DNA from: Annona cherimola
Taxonomy: Eukaryota; Streptophyta; Magnoliopsida; Magnoliales; Annonaceae
Reading direction: 5' to 3'
Assembly (NCBI GenBank): GCA_030490835.1
Contig: CM059975.1
Coordinates: 53,559,174-53,623,173 of the forward strand
DNA length: 64,000 nucleotides
The notes beneath the pieces are model-generated. The model searched no databases, was not told the DNA's origin, and saw only the letters and a program-made list of their open reading frames with translations. Position numbers and translations under genes: made by a program. This document shows positions 1-10,231 of the stretch, piece after piece; the first letter of the stretch is position 1; each line of letters starts with the position of its first letter.

Positions 1-21
1 ATAATTATTTTGTTAAATTAA

Positions 22-42
22 TAGATTAAATTAGTTAATCTA
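22..42. repeat. Inverted repeat IR1 in monomer A (8-bp arms)
   Basis: TAGATTAA and TTAATCTA are perfect reverse complements separated by five bases. The same stem appears in every A monomer with the ATAGATT head. It is weaker in B (GATTAA and TTAATC, 6-bp arms) and is reduced in y-class A monomers, where AGTTAATCT becomes AGATAATCT. It could be a dyad binding site or could extrude as a small hairpin; no function can be shown from sequence. Confidence 0.75.
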
Positions 43-106
43 AGATAATTTTTTAATGACAGTAATCAAGATCGTAGACCTTTACTCACGGGTTGGGCCT
101 CAATAC
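34..106 (+). other. Conserved block in monomer A
   Basis: This runs from GTTAATCTAAG to GGCCTCAATAC. Aligned with 224-294 of monomer B it gives 65 matches over 71 paired bases plus one 2-bp gap. It holds the most G/C-rich stretch of the monomer (GGGTTGGGCCTC) and the AATCAAGATCGTA motif. Strong sharing between otherwise diverging monomers suggests functional constraint, such as a protein-binding or nucleosome-positioning region, or else regular conversion between A and B. No known protein site is identified. Confidence 0.7.
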
Positions 107-150
107 ATACAAATAATTGGTTAGTATTTCAAATTAAAAATAAAATTATT

Positions 151-164
151 TGAACTGTAGTTCA
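151..164. repeat. Inverted repeat IR2 in monomer A (TGAACT-GT-AGTTCA)
   Basis: Perfect 6-bp arms around a GT centre. In A monomers whose sequence continues AGTTCAAAA the arms extend to 8 bp (TTTGAACT and AGTTCAAA). Monomer B has CAACGGTAGTTCAA at the same place, so the dyad is an A-specific feature within the dimer. It is broken in four copies by a 4-bp deletion (51047, 52559, 55966, 63544) and mutated in others (GAAATGTAG at about 5080 and 6217; a 1-bp loss at about 8499). Confidence 0.75.
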
Positions 165-191
165 GAATTTTGATAATTAAATTTTTATTTA

Positions 192-379
192 ATAACTATT
201 TTGTAAAAATAATGGATTAAAAAGTTAATCTAAGATAATTTTAATGACACTAATCAAGATCGTAAACTTTTACCCAAGAGTTGGGCCTCAATACGTCGAT
301 TTGATGGTTCGTGTTTTAACCTTAAAATAAAAAATTATTTCAACGGTAGTTCAAAATTATAATAATTGAATTTTATTTC
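192..379 (+). repeat. Representative monomer B (188 bp)
   Basis: Second half of the dimer, clearly homologous to A. It differs by a 2-bp gap inside the shared block, by a divergent segment after CAATAC (about 295-324) containing CGTCGATTTGATGGTTCG, and by CAACGG in place of GAACTG. It carries five CpGs. Main subclasses are CTTTTACCCAAGAG with GTGTTTTAACC, CTTGTACCCATGAG with GTATTTTAACTTT, CGTCTTTTAACC, and a GACCGT form with GACGGTTCG and TAACATT. The constant alternation A-B-A-B over 64 kb shows that the dimer, not the monomer, is the unit being homogenised. Confidence 0.95.
224..294 (+). other. Conserved block in monomer B
   Basis: Counterpart of the block at 34-106. Substitutions relative to A in this dimer are few: GACAC for GACAG, GTAAACTT for GTAGACCT, and CCCAAGAG for CTCACGGG. 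The TTGGGCCTCAATAC end is the same in both monomers and in most of the roughly 337 monomers of the window, with scattered variants such as GGTCCTC, GGGACTC and GAGCCTC. Confidence 0.7.
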
Positions 380-539
380 ATAATTATTTTGTTAAATTAA
401 TTGATTAAATTAGTTAATCTAAGATAATTTTTTAATGACAGTAATCAAGATCGTAGACCTTTACTCATGGGTTTGGCCTCAATACATACACATAATTTGT
501 TAGTATTTTAAATTAAAAATAAAATTATTTGAACTGTAG

Positions 540-553
540 TTCAAAATTTTGAA
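540..553. repeat. 14-bp perfect palindrome in one A subclass
   Basis: TTCAAAATTTTGAA equals its own reverse complement and partly overlaps IR2. It is present only in A monomers with the GAAAATTGAA tail after AGTTCAAAATTTT, for example here and in the dimers starting at 759, 4170 and 12508. The AGTTCAGAATTTTGATAATT subclass lacks it. Confidence 0.7.
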
Positions 554-3500
554 AATTGAATTTTTATTTAATAACTATTTTGTAAAATTAATGGATTAGT
601 AAGTTAATCTAAGATAATTTTAATGACACTAATCAAGATCGTAAACTTGTACCCATGAGTTTGGCCTCAATACGTCGATTTGATGGTTCGTATTTTAACT
701 TTAAAATAAAAAATTATTTCAACGGTAGTTCAACATTTTAATAATTGAATTTTATTTAATAATTATTTTGTTAAATTATTTAATTAAATTAGTTAATCTA
801 AGATAATTTTTTAATGACAGTAATCAAGATCGTAGACCTTTACTCATGGGTTGGGCCTCAATACATACAAATAATTTGTTAGTATTTTAAATTAAAAATA
901 AAATTATTTGAACTGTAGTTCAAAATTTTGAAAATTGAATTTTTATTTAATAACTATTTTGTAAAATTAATGGATTAGAAAGTTAATCTAAGATAATTTT
1001 AATGACACTAATCAAGATCGTAAACTTGTACCCATGAGTTGGGCCTCAATACGTCGATTTGATGGTTCGTATTTTAACTTTAAAATAAAAAATTATTTCA
1101 ACGGTAGTTCAAAATTTTAATAATTGAATTTTATTTCATAATTATTTTGTTAAATTAATAGATTAAATTAGTTAATCTAAGATAATTTTTTAATGACAGT
1201 AATCAAGATCGTAGACCTTTACTCACGGGTTGGGCCTCAATACATACAAATAATTGGTTAGTATTTCAAATTAAAAATAAAATTATTTGAACTGTAGTTC
1301 AGAATTTTGATAATTAAATTTTTATTTAATAACTATTTTGTAAAAATAATGGATTAAAAAGTTAATCTAAGATAATTTTAATGACACTAATCAAGATCGT
1401 AAACTTTTACCCAAGAGTTGGGCCTCAATACGTCGATTTGATGGTTCGTGTTTTAACCTTAAAATAAAAAATTATTTCAACGGTAGTTCAAAATTTTAAT
1501 AATTGAATTTTATTTCATAATTATTTTGTTAAATTAATTGATTAAATTAGTTAATCTAAGATAATTTTTTAATGACAGTAATCAAGATCGTAGACCTTTA
1601 CTCATGGGTTGGGCCTCAATACATACAAATAATTGGTTAGTATTTCAAATTAAAAATAAAATTATTTGAACTGTAGTTCAGAATTTTGATAATTAAATTT
1701 TTATTTAATAACTATTTTGTAAAATTAATGGATTAAAAAGTTAATCTAAGATAATTTTAATGACACGAATCAAGATCGTAAACTTGTACCCATGAGTTGG
1801 GCCTCAATACGTCGATTTGATGGTTCGTATTTTAACTTTAAAATAAAAAATTATTTCAACGGTAGTTCAAAATTTTAATAATTGAATTTTATTTAATAAT
1901 TATTTTGTTAAATTATTTAATTAAATTAGTTAATCTAAGATAATTTTTTAATGACAGTAATCAAGATCGTAGACCTTTACTCATGGGTTGGGCCTCAATA
2001 CATACAAATAATTGGTTAGTATTTCAAATTAAAAATAAAATTATTTGAACTGTAGTTCAGAATTTTGATAATTAAATTTTTATTTAATAACTATTTTGTA
2101 AAATTAATGGATTAAAAAGTTAATCTAAGATAATTTTAATGACACTAATCAAGATCGTAAACTTTTACCCAAGAGTTGGGCCTCAATACGTCGATTTGAT
2201 GGTTCGTGTTTTAACCTTAAAATAAAAAATTATTTCAACGGTAGTTCAAAATTTTAATAATTGAATTTTATTTCATAATTATTTTGTTAAATTAATAGAT
2301 TAAATTAGTTAATCTAAGATAGTTTTTTAATGACAGTAATCAAGATCGTAGACTTTTACTCATGGGTTGGGCCTCAATACATACAAATAATTGGTTAGTA
2401 TTTCAAATTAAAAATAAAATTATTTGAACTGTAGTTCAGAATTTTGATAATTAAATTTTTATTTAATAACTATTTTGTAAAAATAATGGATTAAAAAGTT
2501 AATCTAAGATAATTTTAAAGACACTAATCAAGATCGTAAACTTTTACCCAAGAGTTGAGCCTCAATACGTCGATTTGATGGTTCGTGTTTAAACCTTAAA
2601 ATAAAAAATTATTTCAACGGTAGTTCAAAATTTTAATAATTGAATTTTATTTCATAATTATTTTGTTAAATTAATAGATTAAATTAGTTAATCTAAGATA
2701 ATTTTTTAATGACAGTAATCAAGATCGTAGACCTTTACTCATGGGTTGGGCCTCAATACATACAAATAATTGGTTAGTATTTCAAATTAAAAATAAAATT
2801 ATTTGAACTGTAGTTCAGAATTTTGATAATTAAATTTTTATTTAATAACTATTTTGTAAAATTAATGGATTAAAAAGTTAATCTAAGATAATTTTAATGA
2901 CACTAATCAAGATCGTAAACTTGTACCCATGAGTTGGGCCTCAATACGTCGATTTGATGGTTCGTATTTTAACTTTAAAATAAAAAATTATTTCAACGGT
3001 AGTTCAACATTTTAATAATTGAATTTTATTTAATAATTATTTTGTTAAATTATTTAATTAAATTAGGTAATCTAAGATAATTTTTTATTGACAGTAATCA
3101 AGATCGTAGACCTTTACTCATGGGTTGGGCCTCAATACATACAAATAATTGGTTAGTATTTAAAATTAAAAATAAAATTATTTGAACTGTAGTTCAGAAT
3201 TTTGATAATTAAATTTTTATTTAATAACTATTTTGTAAAAATAATGGATTAAAAAGTTAATCTAAGATAATTTTAATGACACTAATCAAGATCGTAAACT
3301 TTTACCCAAGAGTTGGGCCTCAATACGTCGATTTGATGGTTCGTGTTTTAACCTTAAAATAAAAAATTATTTCAACGGTAGTTCAAAATTTTAATAATTG
3401 AATTTTATTTCATAATTATTTTGTTAAATTAATAGATTAAATTAGTTAATCTAAGATAGTTTTTTAATGACAGTAATCAAGATCGTAGACTTTTACTCAT

Positions 3501-6500
3501 GGGTTGGGCCTCAATACATACAAATAATTGGTTAGTATTTCAAATTAAAAATAAAATTATTTGAACTGTAGTTCAGAATTTTGATAATTAAATTTTTATT
3601 TAATAACTATTTTGTAAAAATAATGGATTAAAAAGTTAATCTAAGATAATTTTAATGACACTAATCAAGATCGTAAACTTTTACCCAAGAGTTGGGCCTC
3701 AATACGTCGATTTGATGGTTCGTGTTTTAACCTTAAAATAAAAAATTATTTCAACGGTAGTTCAAAATTTTAATAATTGAATTTTATTTCATAATTATTT
3801 TGTTAAATTAATAGATTAAATTAGTTAATCTAAGATAATTTTTTAATGACAGTAATCAAGATCGTAGACCTTTACTCATGGGTTGGGCCTCAATACATAC
3901 AAATAATTGGTTAGTATTTCAAATTAAAAATAAAATTATTTGAACTGTAGTTCAGAATTTTGATAATTAAATTTTTATTTAATAACTATTTTGTAAAATT
4001 AATGGATTAAAAAGTTAATCTAAGATAATTTTAATGACACTAATCAAGATCGTAAACTTGTACCCATGAGTTGGTCCTCAATACGTCGATTTGATGGTTC
4101 GTATTTTAACTTTAAAATAAAAAATTATTTCAACGGTAGTTCAACATTTTAATAATTGAATTTTATTTAATAATTATTTTGTTAAATTATTTAATTAAAT
4201 TAGTTAATCTAAGATAATTTTTTAATGACAGTAATCAAGATCGTAGACCTTTACTCATGGGTTGGGCCTCAATACATACAAATAATTTGTTAGTATTTGA
4301 AATTAAAAATAAAATTATTTGAACTGTAGTTCAAAATTTTGAAAATTGAATTTTTATTTAATAACTATTTTGTAAAATTAATGGATTAGAAAGTTAATCT
4401 AAGATAATTTTAATGACACTAATCAAGATCGTAAACTTGTACCCATGAGTTGGGCCTCAATACGTCGATTTGATGGTTCGTATTTTAACTTTAAAATAAA
4501 AAATTATTTCAACGGTAGTTCAAAATTTTAATAATTGAATTTTATTTCATAATTATTTTGTTAAATTAATAGATTAAATTAGTTAATCTAAGATAATTTT
4601 TTAATGACAGTAATCAAGATCGTAGACCTTTACTCACGGGTTGGGCCTCAATACATACATATAATTGGTTAGTATTTCAAATTAAAAATAAAATTATTTG
4701 AACTGTAGTTCAGAATTTTGATAATTAAATTTTTATTTAATAACTATTTTGTAAAAATAATGGATTAAAAAGTTAATCTAAGATAATTTTAATGACACTA
4801 ATCAAGATCGTAAACTTTTACCCAAGAGTTGGGCCTCAATACGTCGATTTGATGGTTCGTGTTTTAACCTTAAAATAAAAAATTATTTCAACGGTAGTTC
4901 AAAATTTTAATAATTGAATTTTATTTCATAATTATTTTGTTAAATTAATAGATTAAATTAGTTAATCTAAGATAATTTTTTAATGACAGTAATCAAGATC
5001 GTAGACCTTTACTCATGGGTTGGGCCTCAATACATACAAATAATTGGTTAGTATTTCAAATTAAAAATAAAATTATTTGAAATGTAGTTCAGAATTTTGA
5101 TAATTAAATTTTTATTTAATAACTATTTTGTAAAATTAATGGATTAAAAAGTTAATCTAAGATAATTTTAATGACACTAATCAAGATCGTAAACTTGTAC
5201 CCATGAGTTGGGCCTCAATACGTCGATTTGATGGTTCGTATTTTAACTTTAAAATAAAAAATTATTTCAACGGTAGTTCAACATTTTAATAATTGAATTT
5301 TATTTAATAATTATTTTGTTAAATTATTTAATTAAATTAGTTAATCTAAGATAATTTTTTAATGACAGTAATCAAGATCGTAGACCTTTACTCATGGTTT
5401 GGGCCTCAATACATACAAATAATTTGTTAGTATTTGAAATTAAAAATAAAATTATTTGAACTGTAGTTCAAAATTTTGAAAATTGAATTTTTATTTAATA
5501 ACTATTTTGTAAAATTAATGGATTAGAAAGTTAATCTAAGATAATTTTAATGACACTAATCAAGATCGTAAACTTGTACCCATGAGTTGGGCCTCAATAC
5601 GTCGATTTGATGGTTCGTATTTTAACTTTAAAATAAAAAATTATTTCAACGGTAGTTCAAAATTTTAATAATTGAATTTTATTTCATAATTATTTTGTTA
5701 AATTAATAGATTAAATTAGTTAATCTAAGATAATTTTTTAATGACAGTAATCAAGATCGTAGACCTTTACTCACGGGTTGGGCCTCAATACATACATATA
5801 ATTGGTTAGTATTTCAAATTAAAAATAAAATTATTTGAACTGTAGTTCAGAATTTTGATAATTAAATTTTTATTTAATAACTATTTTGTAAAAATAATGG
5901 ATTAAAAAGTTAATCTAAGATAATTTTAATGACACTAATCAAGATCGTAAACTTTTACCCAAGAGTTGGGCCTCAATACGTCGATTTGATGGTTCGTGTT
6001 TTAACCTTAAAATAAAAAATTATTTCAACGGTAGTTCAAAATTTTAATAATTGAATTTTATTTCATAATTATTTTGTTAAATTAATAGATTAAATTAGTT
6101 AATCTAAGATAATTTTTTAATGACAGTAATCAAGATCGTAGACCTTTACTCATGGGTTGGGCCTCAATACATACAAATAATTGGTTAGTATTTCAAATTA
6201 AAAATAAAATTATTTGAAATGTAGTTCAGAATTTTGATAATTAAATTTTTATTTAATAACTATTTTGTAAAATTAATGGATTAAAAAGTTAATCTAAGAT
6301 AATTTTAATGACACTAATCAAGATCGTAAACTTGTACCCATGAGTTGGGCCTCAATACGTCGATTTGATGGTTCGTATTTTAACTTTAAAATGAAAAATT
6401 ATTTCAACGGTAGTTCAACATTTTAATAATTGAATTTTATTTAATAATTATTTTGTTAAATTATTTAATTAAATTAGTTAATCTAAGATAATTTTTAATG

Positions 6501-6821
6501 ACAGTAATCAAGATCGTAGACCTTTACTCATGGTTTGGGCCTCAATACATACAAATAATTTGTTAGTATTTGAAATTAAAAATAAAATTATTTGAACTGT
6601 AGTTCAAAATTTTGAAAATTGAATTTTTATTTAATAACTATTTTGTAAAATTAATGGATTAGAAAGTTAATCTAAGATAATTTTAATGACACTAATCAAG
6701 ATCGTAAACTTGTACCCATGAGTTGGGCCTCAATACGTCGATTTGATGGTTCGTATTTTAACTTTAAAATAAAAAATTATTTCAACGGTAGTTCAAAATT
6801 TTAATAATTGAATTTTATTTC

Positions 6822-7958
6822 ATAATTATTTTGTTAAATTAATAGATTAAATTAGTTAATCTAAGATAATTTTTTAATGACAGTAATCAAGATCGTAGAC
6901 CTTTACTCATGGGTTGGGCCTCAATACATACATATAATTGGTTAGTATTTCAAATTAAAAATAAAATTATTTGAACTGTAGTTCAGAATTTTGATAATTA
7001 AATTTTTATTTAATAACTATTTTGTAAAATTAATGGATTAGTAAGTTAATCTAAGATAATTTTAATGACACTAATCAAGATCGTAAACTTGTACCCATGA
7101 GTTGGGCCTCAATACGTCGATTTGATGGTTCGTATTTTAACTTTAAAATGAAAAATTATTTCAACGGTAGTTCAACATTTTAATAATTGAATTTTATTTA
7201 ATAATTATTTTGTTAAATTATTTAATTAAATTAGTTAATCTAAGATAATTTTTTAATGACAGTAATCAAGATCGTAGACCTTTACTCATGGGTTGGGCCT
7301 CAATACATACAAATAATTTGTTAGTATTTTAAATTAAAAATATAATTATTTGAACTGTAGTTCAAAATTTTGAAAATCGAATTTTTATTTAATAACTATT
7401 TTGTAAAATTAATGGATTAGAAAGTTAATCTAAGATAATTTTAATGACACTAATCAAGATCGTAAACTTGTACCCATGAGTTGGGCCTCAATACGTCGAT
7501 TTGATGGTTCGTATTTTAACTTTAAAATAAAAAATTATTTCAACGGTAGTTCAAAATTTTAATAATTGAATTTTATTTCATAATTATTTTGTTAAATTAA
7601 TAGATTAAATTAGTTAATCTAAGATAATTTTTTAATGACATTAATCAAGATCGTAGACCTTTACTCATGGGTTGGGCCTCAATACATACAAATAATTGGT
7701 TAGTATTTCAAATTAAAAATAAAATTATTTGAACTGTAGTTCAGAATTTTGATAATTAAATTTTTATTTAATAACTATTTTGTAAAAATAATGGATTAAA
7801 AAGTTAATCTAAGATAATTTTAATGACACTAATCAAGATCGTAAACTTTTACCCAAGAGTTGGGCCTCAATACGTCGATTTGATGGTTCGTGTTTTAACC
7901 TTAAAATAAAAAATTATTTCAACGGTAGTTCAAAATTTTAATAATTGAATTTTATTTC
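6822..7958 (+). repeat. Transition of three dimers after block 1
   Basis: Dimers start at 6822, 7201 and 7580. The order of A heads (ATAGATT, ATTTAATT, ATAGATT) breaks the 3-dimer rhythm of block 1. The first dimer joins an A monomer of the CATATAATTGG type to a B monomer of the GATTAGTAAG type, a pairing not present in the block 1 copies at 4549 and 5686. It therefore looks like a recombination junction between HOR types. Confidence 0.7.
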
Positions 7959-10231
7959 ATAATTATTTTGTTAAATTAATAGATTAAATTAGTTAATCTA
8001 AGATAATTTTTTAATAACAGTAATCAAGATCGTAGACCTTTACTGATGGGGTTGGGCCTCAATACATACAAATAATTGGTTAGTATTTCAAATTAAAAAT
8101 AAAATTATTTGAACTGTAGTTCAGAATTTTGATAATTAAATTTTTATTTAATAACTATTTTGTAAAATTAATGGATTAAAAAGTTAATCTAAGATAATTT
8201 TAATGACACTAATCAAGATCGTAAACTTGTACCCATGAGTTGGGCCTCAATACGTCGATTTGATGGTTCGTGTTTTAACCTTAAAATAAAAAATTATTTC
8301 AACGGTAGTTCAAAATTTTAATAATTGAATTTTATTTCATAATTATTTTGTTAAATTAATAGATTAAATTAGTTAATCTAAGATAATTTTTTATTGACAG
8401 TAATCAAGATCGTAGACCTTTACTCATGGGTTGGGCCTCAATACATACAAATAATTGGTTAGTATTTCAAATTAAAAATAAAATTATTTGAACTGTAGTC
8501 AGAATTTTGATAATTAAATTTTTATTTAATAACTATTTTGTAAAAATAATGGATTAAAAAGTTAATCTAAGATAATTTTAATGACACTAATCAAGATCGT
8601 AAACTTTTACCCAAGAGTTGGGCCTCAATACGTCGATTTGATGGTTCGTGTTTTAACCTTAAAATAAAAAATTATTTCAACGGTAGTTCAAAATTTTAAT
8701 AATTGAATTTTATTTCATAATTATTTTGTTAAATTAATAGATTAAATTAGTTAATCTAAGATAATTTTTTAATAACAGTAATCAAGATCGTAGACCTTTA
8801 CTGATGGGTTGGGCCTCAATACATACAAATAATTGGTTAGTATTTCAAATTAAAAATAAAATTATTTGAACTGTAGTTCAGAATTTTGATAATTAAATTT
8901 TTATTTAATAACTATTTTGTAAAATTAATGGATTAAAAAGTTAATCTAAGATAATTTTAATGACACTAATCAAGATCGTAAACTTGTACCCATGAGTTGG
9001 GCCTCAATACGTCGATTTGATGGTTCGTGTTTTAACCTTAAAATAAAAAATTATTTCAACGGTAGTTCAAAATTTTAATAATTGAATTTTATTTCATAAT
9101 TATTTTGTTAAATTAATAGATTAAATTAGTTAATCTAAGATAATTTTTATTGACAGTAATCAAGATCGTAGACCTTTACTCATGGGTTGGGCCTCAATAC
9201 ATACAAATAATTGGTTAGTATTTCAAATTAAAAATAAAATTATTTGAACTGTAGTTCAGAATTTTGATAATTAAATTTTTATTTAATAACTATTTTGTAA
9301 AAATAATGGATTAAAAAGTTAATCTAAGATAATTTTATTGACACTAATCAAGATCGTAAACTTTTAGCCAAGAGTTGGGCCTCAATACGTCGATTTGATG
9401 GTTCGTGTTTTAACCTTAAAATAAAAAATTATTTCAACGGTAGTTCAAAATTTTAATAATTGAATTTTATTTCATAATTATTTTGTTAAATTAATAGATT
9501 AAATTAGTTAATCTAAGATAATTTTTTAATAACAGTAATCAAGATCGTAGACCTTTACTGATGGGTTGGGCCTCAATACATACAAATAATTGGTTAGTAT
9601 TTCAAATTAAAAATAAAATTATTTGAACTGTAGTTCAGAATTTTGATAATTAAATTTTTATTTAATAACTATTTTTTAAAATTAATGGATTAAAAAGTTA
9701 ATCTAAGATAATTTTAATGACACTAATCAAGATCGTAAACTTGTACCCATGAGTTGGGCCTCAATACGTCGATTTGATGGTTCGTGTTTTAACCTTAAAA
9801 TAAAAAATTATTTCAACGGTAGTTCAAAATTTTAATAATTGAATTTTATTTCATAATTATTTTGTTAAATTAATAGATTAAATTAGTTAATCTAAGATAA
9901 TTTTTTATTGACAGTAATCAAGATCGTAGACCTTTACTCATGGGTTGGGCCTCAATACATACAAATAATTGGTTAGTATTTCAAATTAAAAATAAAATTA
10001 TTTGAACTGTAGTTCAGAATTTTGATAATTAAATTTTTATTTAATAACTATTTTGTAAAAATAATGGATTAAAAAGTTAATCTAAGATAATTTTAATGAC
10101 ACTAATCAAGATCGTAAACTTTTACCCAAGAGTTGGGCCTCAATACGTCGATTTGATGGTTCGTGTTTTAACCTTAAAATAAAAAATTATTTCAACGGTA
10201 GTTCAAAATTTTAATAATTGAATTTTATTTC
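7959..10231 (+). repeat. Block 2: three copies of a 2-dimer HOR (758 bp)
   Basis: Dimers at 7959, 8717 and 9474 carry TTAATAACAG and CTGATGGG in monomer A. Alternating dimers at 8339, 9096 and 9853 carry TTATTGACAG or TATTGACAG. The TTAATAACAG motif recurs at 8011, 8769 and 9527, exactly 758 bp apart. Single-base indels (an extra G near 8050, a missing T near 8499, one T fewer near 9148) distinguish the copies and account for their 378-380 bp dimers. Confidence 0.88.

Larger units (their letters stand above)
1..191 (+). repeat. Representative monomer A (191 bp)
   Basis: First half of the dimer. In order it holds an AT-rich head (1-21), an inverted repeat (22-42), a block conserved with monomer B (34-106), a segment that differs strongly from B (107-135), an A/T-tract stretch (131-149), a second inverted repeat (151-164) and an AT-rich tail. 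It has only one CpG in the usual form (in AAGATCGTA); this copy gains a second in CACGGG. Subclasses across the array differ at the head (GTTAAATTAATAGATT, GTTAAATTATTTAATT, GTTAAATTATTAAATT, or TTCTTAAATTAATGG), in the middle (TTGGTTAGTATTTC or TTTGTTAGTATTTT) and in the tail (GATAATTAAA, GAAAATTGAA or GTAAGTTGAA). Confidence 0.95.
1..6821 (+). repeat. Block 1: six copies of a 3-dimer HOR (1137 bp)
   Basis: Copies start at 1, 1138, 2275, 3412, 4549 and 5686. In each copy the third dimer carries the GTTAAATTATTTAATT head while the first two carry GTTAAATTAAT-GATT. The first dimer of copy 1 and that of copy 2 differ at one position that I noticed (AATTATAATAATTG against AATTTTAATAATTG), far less than neighbouring dimers differ from each other. 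The copies at 4549 and 5686 share CACGGG and the rare CATACATATAATTGG at exactly 1137 bp spacing. The copies at 2275 and 3412 share the GATAGTT variant. Confidence 0.9.

Noticed and set aside
86..100. Telomere-like G-rich motif (GGGTTGGG)
   Set aside because: It occurs once per A monomer as part of the conserved block and, except for one private doubling at 24350, is never in tandem.
151..164. Steroid-hormone-type response element in IR2
   Set aside because: The dyad arms and 2-bp spacing do not match the glucocorticoid or ecdysone half-site arrangement. A short dyad in AT-rich DNA is not enough evidence for such a site.
300..325. RNA polymerase III B box (GGTTCG in monomer B) suggesting a tRNA-derived repeat
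   Set aside because: Only the first six bases match; the next bases (TATTT or TGTTT) do not fit the consensus, and no cloverleaf can be drawn in this AT-rich sequence.
300..330. CENP-B box in monomer B around GGTTCGTGTTTTAACC
   Set aside because: It shares TTCG with the CENP-B box but lacks the required downstream A and CGGG core at the right spacing. No other monomer subclass fits better.
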